From NCBI RefSeq assembly GCF_000225825.1, contig NZ_AGBX01000001.1, positions 186,001 through 250,000 on the forward strand: 64,000 bases of DNA, written 5' to 3'. Positions 7,176-15,357 of this stretch are shown piece by piece. A model generated the notes under the pieces. That model ran no database searches, was not told the origin of the DNA, and worked only from the letters and a program-made list of their open reading frames with translations. The stretch is from Brachybacterium squillarum M-6-3. Lineage in GTDB: Bacteria > Actinomycetota > Actinomycetes > Actinomycetales > Dermabacteraceae. A program made the translations under genes and the position numbers. How positions within the stretch are numbered: position 1 is the stretch's first letter; each line of letters begins with the position of its first letter.

Positions 7176-8531
7176 TCAGGCCGTCCGGCGCGCGCCGCGG
7201 GCGCCGCGGGCCACCAGCGGCGAGGACACCGCGACCGCCCCGAGCACCAGCAGGTAGGCAGCGAGCACGCTGCCGCCGTAGAGCAGGGCGCCCCGGGCGT
7301 CGGTCGCCGGCCCGCCCATCACCGCGACGATGACCAGCAGCATCGTCCCGGTCGCGAGCACGGAGCTGAGGGCGAGCGGGATCGCCGTCTCCAGCAGCCG
7401 GGCCCGGTGGAGCTGCGCCACCTCGGCGCCCGCCACGTGCTGGGCCCGCAGGGCTGGCGCGTGGTCGATCACGCGGGCCGCCTGGGTGACCCCCGTGGAG
7501 ACCGCGGCGATCACCGCGGCGATCGCCAGGGTGAGGATCCCGCCGGTCGCCATGGCCGTGATGAGGATCTCCTCGGCCGGCGAGGTCGGCTCGCCGAGGG
7601 TCACCACCACCATCAGCAGTCCCGCGACGACCAGGGCGAAGGTGATCCCGGCGACGGCTCGCCAGCCCGCCCGCGGGTCCGCGGCGAGGCGCCGGGCGCC
7701 GACCAGCAGGGCGGGCCACGGGGCGAGGGCCGCGAGGATTCGCGCCACCAGCCACACGGTGAACGGGCCGACGACGTTCACCCCGGCCACCACGGCGCCG
7801 ATCATCCCGACCAGCAGCGCGAGGGCGAGGCCCGCGTTCGTCTCCTCCATGATCGGGAGCAGCTGCATGAGGCCGAACAGGCCGACGACCAGCAGCACCC
7901 ACACTGCCACGCGCAGCACGCTCATCCGCACGGTGCGGGAGGCGCGGGCCACGCCGAGCGGGCTCAGCACGATCCCCGTCAGCGCCACCGCGGCGGAGGC
8001 GGCGGCGACCAGCAGCACGCCGAGCACGAGCAGGGGGTACGCCCACGCCGGGAGCAGCAGCTCCCCCACCGTGAACGGGGCGAAGCCGAAGTCCAGGGCC
8101 GTGAGCGGCGGGGTGACCAGCAGGTGCAGGCCGATCCCCAGCACGGCGCCGAGCAGCGCCTGCCCCTGCACGTCGAGCACGGCGATGCCCGCGACCTGTC
8201 CGGTGGTGCCGCCCACCAGGCGCATCGCGGCGAGGTCCCGATCGCGGCGGGCCAGGGACAGGCGGGCCGCCCCGCCGCCGAAGGAGACGGCGCTCGGCAC
8301 CAGCAGCACGCAGGCGATGACCGCGAACATCACGATCAGACCCATCACCGAGGCCTCGTCGGAGGCCCCCGCGCCGACGGGTCCGGCGGGCAGCCGCCCG
8401 GCGAAAGCCAGGGTGCCCCCGAGGACCGTGGCGATGACGGCAGTGGAGACCGCGAAGGCGATCACGGGAAGCAGGTCGGCGAGGGCGCTGCGACGGCGCA
8501 GCAGCAGACCGGCCGCGAGCAGCGCGCTCAT
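7176..8531 (-). CDS. FtsX/MacB-type ABC transporter permease
   Basis: This membrane protein has 451 residues and about ten hydrophobic helices. A segment reading SLARRDRDLAAMRLVGGTTGQV is the cytoplasmic loop typical of FtsX-like permeases (R-x-x-x-x-A-x-x-R-x-x-G). The layout suggests two FtsX-like halves. It starts at ATG 8531, overlapping the stop of the ATPase gene (ATGA), so the two form one exporter. No large extracytoplasmic MacB domain is visible. In actinobacteria such pairs often export peptides or antimicrobials, but the substrate here is unknown. Confidence 0.8.
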   Translation of the reverse strand: MSALLAAGLLLRRRSALADLLPVIAFAVSTAVIATVLGGTLAFAGRLPAGPVGAGASDEASVMGLIVMFAVIACVLLVPSAVSFGGGAARLSLARRDRDLAAMRLVGGTTGQVAGIAVLDVQGQALLGAVLGIGLHLLVTPPLTALDFGFAPFTVGELLLPAWAYPLLVLGVLLVAAASAAVALTGIVLSPLGVARASRTVRMSVLRVAVWVLLVVGLFGLMQLLPIMEETNAGLALALLVGMIGAVVAGVNVVGPFTVWLVARILAALAPWPALLVGARRLAADPRAGWRAVAGITFALVVAGLLMVVVTLGEPTSPAEEILITAMATGGILTLAIAAVIAAVSTGVTQAARVIDHAPALRAQHVAGAEVAQLHRARLLETAIPLALSSVLATGTMLLVIVAVMGGPATDARGALLYGGSVLAAYLLVLGAVAVSSPLVARGARGARRTA

Positions 8532-9322
8532 CGCGCACCGCCCGTCGCGGGACCCTGCGCCGGGCCGCGCTGGTAGACCTGCACGATGCGTCCGTCCTGC
8601 ATCGCGACCGTGCGCGCGCAGGTGGCGGCGACCGCGGGATCGTGCGTGACCATCACCAGGCTCGCCCCGCTGTCGCGGCAGGACTCCACCAGCACCTCGA
8701 GCACGACGCGACCGGTGGCCTGGTCGAGCGCCCCGGTCGGCTCGTCCGCGAAGACCACCTGGGGCCGTCCGGCGAGCGCGCGGGCGATCGCCACCCGCTG
8801 CGCCTGCCCGCCGGAGAGCTGGCCGGGGCGGCGGTCGTGCATCCCCGCGAGGCCCAGGCGGTCCAGCCAGGTCCGGGCGTCGGCCGCGGCCGTGCGGCGG
8901 GCGGCGCCGCCCAGCATCCGCGGCAGGATCACGTTCTCGAGGGCCGTGAGCTCGGGGAGCAGCCGGCCGTCCTGGAACACGAAGCCGAAGGCGCTGCGGC
9001 GCAGGCGGGTGCGGCGGCGGTCGCCGAGGGCCGCGAGGTCGGTGCCCTCGTGCAGCACCTCGCCGGTGCTCGGCCGGAGGATCCCCGCGAGGACGTGCAG
9101 GAGGGTGGTCTTGCCGCAGCCGGAGGGCCCCATGATCGCGAGGGACTCCGCGCGGGCCACGTCCAAGTCGATCCCGTCCAGGGCGCGGGTCCCCGTCCCG
9201 GAGGAGCCGTAGGTCTTGGTGAGCCCCCGGGTGCGCAGGACGGGCGAGAGCGGGGCGCCCGCGAGCGGCGGGGCGGGGTGGGCGGCGGGTCCGGGCGGGA
9301 GGGTCGAGGTCGGTGTCGTCAT
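8528..9322 (-). CDS. ABC transporter ATP-binding protein (MacB/LolD type)
   Basis: The 264-residue ATPase shows Walker A GPSGCGKTT, Q-loop FQDGRLLPEL, signature LSGGQAQRV, Walker B VVFADEPTGALD and the H-loop MVTHD. DEPTGALD is typical of LolD/MacB-class ATPases that pair with FtsX-like permeases. A proline-rich tail of about 30 residues precedes the domain. The partner permease gene follows with a 4-bp overlap. Start is ATG 9322; no leaderless box was seen upstream. No sensor kinase is adjacent, though such exporters are often paired with one. Confidence 0.9.
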   Translation of the reverse strand: MTTPTSTLPPGPAAHPAPPLAGAPLSPVLRTRGLTKTYGSSGTGTRALDGIDLDVARAESLAIMGPSGCGKTTLLHVLAGILRPSTGEVLHEGTDLAALGDRRRTRLRRSAFGFVFQDGRLLPELTALENVILPRMLGGAARRTAAADARTWLDRLGLAGMHDRRPGQLSGGQAQRVAIARALAGRPQVVFADEPTGALDQATGRVVLEVLVESCRDSGASLVMVTHDPAVAATCARTVAMQDGRIVQVYQRGPAQGPATGGAR

Positions 9323-9380
9323 GCCCCGAGACTCCCCGAGGGCGCCCCTCCCCCGCGTCGGCCCGCGGGGCGATTCCGAC

Positions 9381-9400
9381 CCCGGGCCGTCAGACCCGGG
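9381..9400. terminator. possible hairpin beyond the mini-ORF repeats
   Basis: Two CCCGGG blocks (9381-9386 and 9395-9400) can pair around an 8-base loop, just past the last repeat copy on the minus strand. It is short, so support is modest. Confidence 0.3.
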
Positions 9401-9412
9401 GTGGACAGTCGA

Positions 9413-9493
9413 TCAGCCGAGAACCCCCTCGCTGATCTCCTCCCGCTCCCCGCACACCGGGCACTCGTCCCTCGCGCCCGCCGTGCGGCTCAC
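9413..9493 (-). CDS. mini-ORF, 26 residues with CPVCGE motif (distal copy)
   Basis: GTG at 9493 opens a 26-codon frame ending at TGA 9413-9415. Residues 11-16 are CPVCGE, a CxxC knuckle like half of a zinc site. The first 21 residues are identical to the neighbouring mini-ORF, and the last five are EGVLG. No Shine-Dalgarno is obvious. It may be a real small protein or just a by-product of a tandem duplication; the family is not recognised. Confidence 0.3.
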   Translation of the reverse strand: MSRTAGARDECPVCGEREEISEGVLG

Positions 9494-9507
9494 AGTTCGT
9501 CGATCAG
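9431..9507. repeat. direct repeat, copy 1 (77 bp)
   Basis: All 77 bases are identical to 9522-9598. The period is 91 bp. It covers the mini-ORF start region and its first 21 codons. Confidence 0.95.
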
Positions 9508-9584
9508 ACCAGGTCTGCCCAGCTGATCTCCTCCCGCTCCCCGCACACCGGGCACTCGTCCCTCGCGCCCGCCGTGCGGCTCAC
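9504..9584 (-). CDS. mini-ORF, 26 residues with CPVCGE motif (pstB-proximal copy)
   Basis: GTG at 9584 lies ten bases past the pstB stop and opens 26 codons ending at 9504. Residues 11-16 are CPVCGE, followed by REEIS, and the tail is WADLV. It shares its first 21 residues with the distal copy although the two lie in different frames of the chromosome (91-bp offset). Position and spacing would allow translation from the pst mRNA by re-initiation. No homology can be claimed from sequence alone. Confidence 0.35.
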   Translation of the reverse strand: MSRTAGARDECPVCGEREEISWADLV

Positions 9585-9598
9585 AGTTCGTCGATCAG
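9522..9598. repeat. direct repeat, copy 2 (77 bp), overlapping the pstB stop
   Basis: Identical to 9431-9507. This copy includes the pstB stop codon (9595-9597), so the duplication arose from the pstB 3' end. A 12-base piece of the junction also recurs at 9409-9420. Confidence 0.95.
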
Positions 9599-10380
9599 CC
9601 GAAACGGCCGGAGATGTAGTCCTCGGTCTGCTTGTTCTCGGGGTTCGTGAACATCTTCTGGGTGTCGTCGAACTCGATGAGGTGGCCCGGCTTGCCGGTG
9701 CCCGCGATGTTGAAGAACCCGGTGCGATCCGAGACCCGGGAGGCCTGCTGCATGTTGTGGGTGACGATGACGATCGTGTAGCTCTCCTTGAGCTCGTGGA
9801 TCAGGTCCTCGATCGCCAGGGTCGAGATCGGGTCCAGGGCCGAGCAGGGCTCGTCCATCAGCACCACCTCGGGCCGCACCGCGATGGTGCGGGCGATGCA
9901 CAGGCGCTGCTGCTGGCCGCCGGACAGGCCCATCCCCGGCTTGTCCAGGCGGTCCTTGACCTCCTCCCAGAGGTTCGCGCCCTTCAGCGAGGTCTCCACC
10001 AGCTCGTCGGCGTCCTTCTTGGAGATGCGTCGATTGTTCAGCTTCACGCCGGCCAGCACGTTGTCGCGGATCGACATGGTCGGGAAGGGATTGGCCTTCT
10101 GGAACACCATGCCGACGCGGCGGCGCACGTTCACCGGGTCCACCTTGGGGTGGTAGATGTTCTCGCCGTCGATCTCGACGGTGCCCTCGGCATAGGCCCC
10201 GGGGATCACCTCGTGCATCCGGTTCAGGGTGCGCAGGAAGGTCGACTTGCCGCAGCCGGAGGGGCCGATGAGGGCGGTCACGGAGCGCGGCTCGATCTGC
10301 ACCGTCACGTCCTCCACCGCGAGGAAGTCGCCGTAGTAGATGTTCAGGCTGTCGACATTGATGGGCTGGGGGGCTGCCAT
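9595..10380 (-). CDS. pstB: phosphate ABC transporter ATP-binding protein
   Basis: The 261-residue ATPase powers the PstSCAB high-affinity phosphate importer. It shows Walker [10 protein letters not shown] followed by LRTLNRM, then [12 protein letters not shown], signature LSGGQQQRL, Walker [14 protein letters not shown] and H-loop [18 protein letters not shown] and NPFP are diagnostic for PstB. It is the last gene of the four-gene pst operon, preceded by an AAAGGA ribosome site. phoU, often next in other bacteria, is absent here; instead the repeat and mini-ORFs follow. Confidence 0.97.
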   Translation of the reverse strand: MAAPQPINVDSLNIYYGDFLAVEDVTVQIEPRSVTALIGPSGCGKSTFLRTLNRMHEVIPGAYAEGTVEIDGENIYHPKVDPVNVRRRVGMVFQKANPFPTMSIRDNVLAGVKLNNRRISKKDADELVETSLKGANLWEEVKDRLDKPGMGLSGGQQQRLCIARTIAVRPEVVLMDEPCSALDPISTLAIEDLIHELKESYTIVIVTHNMQQASRVSDRTGFFNIAGTGKPGHLIEFDDTQKMFTNPENKQTEDYISGRFG

Positions 10381-10408
10381 CTCTGGGTCCTTTCGCGGGG
10401 GCGCCGGC

Positions 10409-11581
10409 TCAGCGGCCGGTCTTCGGAGAGAAGTAGTGGCTGATCAGGCGGGCGACCACGTTCAGCACCATCACGATGATGATCAGCGTGAGGGCGGCGG
10501 CCCAGGCCCGGTCGATGTTGGTGGAGACCGAGCAGGCGTAGACCTCGCCGTTGATCGGGTTGGTGACCTGCTCGTTCAGGCAGGTCGCGGAGCCGCTGCG
10601 GTACTGCTGGTTGATGAACGTCGGCAGCGTCGCCATGCGCCCGTCGAACATGTTCCAGTTGATGCCGGTGACCATGCCGACCGTGAGCAGCAGCGGGGCG
10701 GTCTCGCCGATCACACGCGCGATCGCGAGGGTGACGCCGGTGGTCAGGCCCGCGATGGCGGTGCGCAGCACCACCCGCACGATGGTCAGCCACTTCGGCA
10801 CGCCCAGCGCGTAGGCGGCCTCGCGCAGGTCCATCGGCACCAGGCGCAGCATCTCCTCGCTGGAGCGCACGACGGTGGGGATCATCAGCAGCGACAGAGC
10901 CACCGAGCCCATGATGCCCATGCGCATCGACTGGTCGTCGGCCGGCATGAAGGTGAGGAACAGGGCCAGGCCGAACAAGCCCGCCACGATCGAGGGGATG
11001 CCCGTCATCACGTCGATGAGGAAGGTGACGCCCTTGCCGAGGGTGCGCCGCCAGCCGGTGTCCGCGTACTCCACCAGGAAGATCGCGGTGAACAGGCCGA
11101 CGGGGATCGAGATGATCGAGGCCCACAGGGTGATCAGCAGGGTGCCGATGGTCGCGTGCAGCACGCCGCCCGCGTCCGCGCCGCCGATGATCCCCGACAT
11201 GTCGGAGGTCCAGAAGGCGAAGGGGGTGGGCGAGGCGGCCACCACGCGTGCGCCGCCGCGGATCACCACCTCCCACAGCAGCGACAGCAGCGGGAACATC
11301 GCGATCGCGAAGGCACCGATCACGGCCAGGGACATCACCCGGTCGGCGGCCCAGCGCCGGCCCTCCCGGATGCGGGAGTAGACGTAGGCGAGGACCAGGT
11401 GCAGCACGTAGCCGAGGATCAGCACGCCGGCGACGCTGAGCGTGCCGAGGACCGCGAGGATCACGGCGGCCAGGACAAGGGCCACGGCCCCCATCGCGAT
11501 CAGGTGCAGGATCGGCAGGCGCCGCTCATCGGTGGGCCGCACCGCCTGCGCGGTGGACTCGGGAGAGGTGGTGGTGCTCAT
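10409..11581 (-). CDS. pstA: phosphate ABC transporter permease PstA
   Basis: This 390-residue membrane protein has the binding-protein-dependent transport fold. The coupling loop reads [20 protein letters not shown] (EAA motif). [11 protein letters not shown] near the C-terminal part is typical of PstA. It is longer than the usual 280-300 residues because of an N-terminal addition of about 90 residues with two extra hydrophobic segments. An insertion between the last helices (residues about 330-365) contains two cysteines. It lies between pstC and pstB with short spacers of 7 and 28 bases. Confidence 0.95.
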   Translation of the reverse strand: MSTTTSPESTAQAVRPTDERRLPILHLIAMGAVALVLAAVILAVLGTLSVAGVLILGYVLHLVLAYVYSRIREGRRWAADRVMSLAVIGAFAIAMFPLLSLLWEVVIRGGARVVAASPTPFAFWTSDMSGIIGGADAGGVLHATIGTLLITLWASIISIPVGLFTAIFLVEYADTGWRRTLGKGVTFLIDVMTGIPSIVAGLFGLALFLTFMPADDQSMRMGIMGSVALSLLMIPTVVRSSEEMLRLVPMDLREAAYALGVPKWLTIVRVVLRTAIAGLTTGVTLAIARVIGETAPLLLTVGMVTGINWNMFDGRMATLPTFINQQYRSGSATCLNEQVTNPINGEVYACSVSTNIDRAWAAALTLIIIVMVLNVVARLISHYFSPKTGR

Positions 11582-11588
11582 CGGGACC

Positions 11589-12611
11589 TCAGCTCTTGAC
11601 GCCGCTGCGGGCGACGATCCAGCGGGCGATGGCGTTGATGATGAACGTCAGCACGAACAGCACCAGGCCGGTGAAGATCAGCAGGGACATGTCCACACCC
11701 GAGGCCTCGGCCTGCCGGGAGGCGATGTTCGCGGCGATCGACTGGTGGCGTCCGACCTCGAGGATGTGGAAGGAGAAGGTGGCGCCCGGCGCCAGGATCA
11801 TCAGCACGGCCATGGTCTCGCCGAGCGCGCGGCCCAGGCCCAGCATCGAGGCGGCGACGACGCCGCTGCGGCCGAAGGGCAGCACCACGGTCTTGACCAC
11901 CTCGAAGCGGGTGGCGCCGAGGGCCAGGGCGGCCTCCTCCTGCAGGCGCGGAGTCTGCAGGAACACCTCGCGGGAGACGGCGGTGATGATCGGCAGCACC
12001 ATCACGGCCAGCACGATCGAGGCCGAGGCCAGGTTGTTCATGGGGGCGGTGGGGTCGCCGGCGAACAGGGCGACCACGGGCTCGCCGCCCACCCACGGCA
12101 CGAAACCGGGCCAGGTCGGGAAGGTGCCCAGGGTCTCGTTCAGCAGCGTGTACAGCGGCTCCAGCTTGGGCACCAGCCAGATGCCTCCCCAGAGGCCGTA
12201 GACCACGGAGGGCACGGCGGCCAGCAGGTCGATCATGTAGCCCAGGCCCGCGGCCATCCGCCGCGGCGCGTAGTGGGAGATGAACAGCGCGATGCCCAGC
12301 GAGACCGGGATCGCCATCGCCAGGGCGAGGGCCGCCGCCAGGATGGTGCCGAAGATGTACGGCGCCGTGTAGCTGATCAGCGAGAAGTCCGGCTCGGCGT
12401 TGCTGAGGAACCCGGCGAGCTCCTCGCTGGCCAGGAGGGCCGGCACCGACTCGTTGGTCAGGAAGATCGCGACCGCGGCGAGGGTGAGGAAGATCAGCAG
12501 GCCCGATCCGATGCTCAGGACCGAGAACAGGGAGTCGCCGAAGCGTCGTCCTCCCCGTCGCAGGGTGGACGCCGAGGAGCTGCTCTCCTCGGCGGCGTCG
12601 GTGGTGCTCAT
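11589..12611 (-). CDS. pstC: phosphate ABC transporter permease PstC
   Basis: This 340-residue permease partners PstA. It has about six to seven transmembrane segments. SYTAPYIFGTILAAALALA begins the transport domain and LQEEAALALGATRFEVVKTV is the EAA coupling loop. GRALGETMAVLMI is a conserved PstC stretch. A periplasmic loop between helices contains FPTWPGFVPWVGG. Its start is ATG 12611, with GAGGAAGG eight bases upstream. A hairpin separates it from pstS, which may lower its expression relative to the binding protein. Confidence 0.95.
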   Translation of the reverse strand: MSTTDAAEESSSSASTLRRGGRRFGDSLFSVLSIGSGLLIFLTLAAVAIFLTNESVPALLASEELAGFLSNAEPDFSLISYTAPYIFGTILAAALALAMAIPVSLGIALFISHYAPRRMAAGLGYMIDLLAAVPSVVYGLWGGIWLVPKLEPLYTLLNETLGTFPTWPGFVPWVGGEPVVALFAGDPTAPMNNLASASIVLAVMVLPIITAVSREVFLQTPRLQEEAALALGATRFEVVKTVVLPFGRSGVVAASMLGLGRALGETMAVLMILAPGATFSFHILEVGRHQSIAANIASRQAEASGVDMSLLIFTGLVLFVLTFIINAIARWIVARSGVKS

Positions 12612-12660
12612 GGGTGGGGCCTTCCTCGCGGGGCGCGGGACGGAGGGGATGGCACGTCGA

Positions 12661-12693
12661 TGCCGCCGGGCCGAATCGCTCGACCCGGCGGCA
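12661..12693 (-). terminator. intra-operon hairpin between pstS and pstC
   Basis: Perfect 10-bp stem (12661-12670 with 12684-12693) and 13-base loop in the 106-base gap after the pstS stop. It could partly terminate transcription or stabilise the pstS message, giving more PstS than permease. Confidence 0.5.
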
Positions 12694-12717
12694 CGACGTC
12701 GTGCGTCACGGGAGGTG

Positions 12718-13851
12718 TCAGCCCACCGAGATCGCGTCGATGGCGGCCTGCGCCTCGCTGCTCAGCTCCTCGGACAGCGGGGCGGAGCCGGCGTTCTCGG
12801 CGGCGACCTGCTGGCCCTCGGTGGAGACGATGTAGGAGGCGTAGGCCTTGACGGCCTCACCCTGGGCGGAGTCGGCGTAGGAGCCGCACAGCGCGAGATA
12901 GGAGACGAGCACGATCGGGTACACGCCCTCCTCGGTGGTGGTGCGGTCCAGCTCGACGACGATGTCGTTCTCCTCGCGGCCCTCCTCGCGGGGGGACGCG
13001 TCGACCGCGGCGGCGGCGGCCTCGGCGCTGTAGGAGACGAACTCCTCGCCCACCTGGATGGCGGCGGTGCCGAGGTTGCCGGCCTGGGAGGCGTCGGCGT
13101 AGCCGATGGTGCCGTTGCCGCCCTCGACGGTGGAGATCAGGCCGGAGGTGCCGTCGCCGGACTGGCCGCCGGAGATGGGCCAGGTCTCGACGGGACCGTG
13201 GGTCCAGGCGTCGGGAGCGGTCTCGGAGAGGTACTCGGTGAAGTTCTCGGTGGTGCCGGAGTCGTCCGAGCGGTGGACGGGGACGATCTCGAGGTCGGGC
13301 AGCTCGACGTCGGGGTTGTCGGCGGCGATCGCCTCGTCGTTCCAGTTCGTGATGTCCCCGGCGAAGATGCCGGCGACGACCTCGGGGGTGAGGTTCAGGG
13401 AGTCGACGCCCTCGATGTTGAACACGACGGCGATCGGGGAGATGTAGACGGGCAGGTCGAAGGCCTGCTCCCCGTTGCACACCTCGGTGGAGGCGGCGAG
13501 CTCCTCCTCGTCCAGGGCGGCGTCGGTGCCGGCGTACTGCACCTGGCCGGTGAGGAACTGCTCGCGGCCGGTGCCGGAGCCGGTGGGGTCGTAGGTGACC
13601 GTGAGGTCGCCGCCCTCGGCCTGCACCAGGCCCATGAAGGTCTCGGTCCAGGCGGTCTGCGCGGCCTGGGCGGAGGAGGCGCCCGCGCCGGGCAGGTTGC
13701 CGGTGAGCTCGGCGTAGCCGCCGTTCGCGCCGGAGTCGGAGGCGCCGGAGCCGGAGTCGGAGGAGGAGCCGCCGCCGCAGGCGGTGAGGGCGAGACCGCC
13801 GACGAGGCCGAGGGCGGCCAGGGAGGCGATCTTGTTCGAGCGCACGTTCAC
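12718..13851 (-). CDS. pstS: phosphate-binding lipoprotein PstS
   Basis: The 377-residue extracellular phosphate receptor begins with a signal peptide. It has a lipobox LTAC at residues 22-25 and then a Ser/Gly-rich linker. The mature domain shows AGASSAQAAQTAW, DPTGSGTGREQF, VHRSDDSGTTENFTEYL and GGNGTIGYADAS, all PstS phosphate-contact regions. The GTG at 13851 is chosen because AGGA stands seven bases upstream and the signal peptide begins right there. It is the first gene of pstSCAB, with PHO-box-like repeats upstream, so induction under phosphate limitation is likely. Confidence 0.96.
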   Translation of the reverse strand: MNVRSNKIASLAALGLVGGLALTACGGGSSSDSGSGASDSGANGGYAELTGNLPGAGASSAQAAQTAWTETFMGLVQAEGGDLTVTYDPTGSGTGREQFLTGQVQYAGTDAALDEEELAASTEVCNGEQAFDLPVYISPIAVVFNIEGVDSLNLTPEVVAGIFAGDITNWNDEAIAADNPDVELPDLEIVPVHRSDDSGTTENFTEYLSETAPDAWTHGPVETWPISGGQSGDGTSGLISTVEGGNGTIGYADASQAGNLGTAAIQVGEEFVSYSAEAAAAAVDASPREEGREENDIVVELDRTTTEEGVYPIVLVSYLALCGSYADSAQGEAVKAYASYIVSTEGQQVAAENAGSAPLSEELSSEAQAAIDAISVG

Positions 13852-13954
13852 TGCGTGTCCTTTCGGGGCCGGAGGCCCGGGGAGGGATGTCCTGCGAGAT
13901 CGTCTGACAGCGGTGACGCTAGGGAGCGCAGGTGTCCGCCCGACCCCGCGCATG

Positions 13955-13991
13955 TGAACGAGGGATGAACAGGCTCCACCGGCGGATGAAC
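13955..13991 (-). promoter_or_regulatory. PHO-box-like GTTCA direct repeats upstream of pstS
   Basis: On the pstS coding strand GTTCA occurs at 13991-13987, 13970-13966 and 13959-13955. The last two are 11 bases apart, the exact period of actinobacterial PhoP direct-repeat units (GTTCACC core); the outer copy is 21 bases away, about two turns. The cluster lies 104-140 bases before the start codon. Confidence 0.6.
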
Positions 13992-14032
13992 AGCCAGGCC
14001 AGGGCACGAAAACAGGGGTGCTGCGGAACGGG

Positions 14033-14066
14033 TCACGGTCCAGTCACGGAGGTGACCGGACCGTGA
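14033..14066. repeat. 34-bp near-perfect palindrome
   Basis: Two 15-base arms (14033-14047, 14052-14066) with one mismatch and a 4-base loop, between the DUF4190 gene and pstS. It may be an operator or part of the upstream terminator region. Confidence 0.6.
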
Positions 14067-14085
14067 TCGGCTCCGGGGCCGTACG

Positions 14086-14109
14086 GCCGGACGACCGCTG
14101 CCGTCCGGC
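14086..14109 (-). terminator. hairpin after the DUF4190 gene
   Basis: GCCGGACG (14086-14093) pairs with CGTCCGGC (14102-14109), thirteen bases beyond the stop codon at 14122. Confidence 0.5.
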
Positions 14110-14121
14110 GTGGGGACCGGC

Positions 14122-14688
14122 TCAGTACCCGCTCGGGGCGCTGAGGGCCAGAACGGCGATGAGGACGAAGTAGGCCAGCATGAACAGCAGCGCCACCATC
14201 CCGAGGATCGAGGTGACGAGCCCGGCGATGGCCAGGCCGTAGCCGCCCACCGGGGGCTCGGCCCCGGGGGCCGCGGCGCGCATCCCCCGGATCGAGTAGT
14301 AGAGCCCGAAGGGGGCGGTGAGCCCGGCGCAGAAGGTGATCGAGACGATGCCGAGGACGAATCCCGCGATGATGAAACCCGGGGTGGGCAGCGGCGCGAC
14401 GTAGTAGATCGGGGGGCCTCCCGCCACGCCCGGTCGTCCCCCGACCGGTGCCGGCGCCGAGGACGCCGGGACGCCGGGGGCGGGCCCGGAGGGGTCGCCC
14501 GCGCCGTACGGGCTCGCCGAGCCGTACGGATCCCGGGAGCCGTACGGATCCTGAGCGCCGTAGGGGTTTTGGGCGCCGTGGGGGTCCTGCGGACCGTACG
14601 GGGCCTGGGCGCCGTACGGATCGGACGCCCGGTCCGGTGCGCCGGGGCGATCGTCCCGGGGCTCGGGGTACCAGTCGGAGGAGCTCAT
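14122..14688 (-). CDS. DUF4190-type membrane protein with Tyr/Gly/Pro-rich head
   Basis: The protein has 188 residues. The first ~75 are disordered and repetitive, with DPYG/NPYG/APYG units about every 6-8 residues. Two hydrophobic hairpins follow: GFIIAGFVLGIVSITFCAGL and YGLAIAGLVTSILGMVALLF. The pattern A-x-x-G-x-x-L-G near each helix is typical of DUF4190. No enzymatic motif is visible and the function is unknown. It is the second of two tandem paralogues, 20 bases after the first. Confidence 0.75.
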   Translation of the reverse strand: MSSSDWYPEPRDDRPGAPDRASDPYGAQAPYGPQDPHGAQNPYGAQDPYGSRDPYGSASPYGAGDPSGPAPGVPASSAPAPVGGRPGVAGGPPIYYVAPLPTPGFIIAGFVLGIVSITFCAGLTAPFGLYYSIRGMRAAAPGAEPPVGGYGLAIAGLVTSILGMVALLFMLAYFVLIAVLALSAPSGY

Positions 14689-14708
14689 CGAGGACTCGTC
14701 CTTCTCGC

Positions 14709-15260
14709 TCAGGAGGTCGAGGTGGAGGTGCCCATGAGGACGGCCAGCCCAGCGAACCCGATGATCCAGATGAGGAACAGCGCCAGGATGGCGACGCCGA
14801 TACCGGAGATCACCACCCCCGCGATGGCGAGCCCGCGACCTCCGGCAGGAGGCTGGGCATCCGGAGCAGTCTTCTTCATGCCCAGGATCGACAGGATGAG
14901 AGCCACCGGCGCGGTGATGCCCGCGCAAAGGAAGAGAGACACCAGGCTGACGACGAATCCGGCGACGGCCATGCCCGAGGTGGGGGGCGCGACCGCGAAG
15001 CCGGCCGGGGCGCCGTAGCCGGGAGCCCCGTGGCCGGGGACGCCGACCGCCGGGGAGGGCTGCCCCGCGGGGGCGGGCGAGGAGGCCCACTGCGGCACGG
15101 GGCTTCCGGACTGGCCGTAGGGGTCCGCGGCCGAGCCGACGGACGGGGCCCCGGAGGCATCGGGGGCCGAGCCCGCGGCGGGATCGGAGGCGCTCGGGAT
15201 CGAGGTGTCCTCACGGGGCTTCGAGGGGTCCGGCTCGGAGTTCCAGTTCGAGGAGGTCAC
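14709..15260 (-). CDS. DUF4190-type membrane protein (paralogue)
   Basis: This 183-residue paralogue of the next gene begins MTSSNW, resembling MSSSDW there. A disordered Pro/Ala/Gly head is followed by helices containing GMAVAGFVVSLVSLFLCAGI and RGLAIAGVVISGIGVAILAL. The tail is Thr/Ser rich. GTG at 15260 is used because AGGA stands seven bases upstream. The tandem arrangement suggests an old local duplication. Function is unknown; proteins of this kind are common in actinobacterial membranes. Confidence 0.75.
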   Translation of the reverse strand: MTSSNWNSEPDPSKPREDTSIPSASDPAAGSAPDASGAPSVGSAADPYGQSGSPVPQWASSPAPAGQPSPAVGVPGHGAPGYGAPAGFAVAPPTSGMAVAGFVVSLVSLFLCAGITAPVALILSILGMKKTAPDAQPPAGGRGLAIAGVVISGIGVAILALFLIWIIGFAGLAVLMGTSTSTS

Positions 15261-15357
15261 GGGTGTCCTTCGGGATGGGGGCCGCCGTCGGGGGCGGATC
15301 GCCCCCGATCCTACGGATGCCGGGTTCGCCGTCCCGGGCCGTCCACGCCGCGGGAGC

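Noticed and set aside
14500-14640. Short repeats read as a CRISPR-like array
   Set aside because: They are the codon repeats for DPYG/NPYG units in the DUF4190 head, with no regular spacers.
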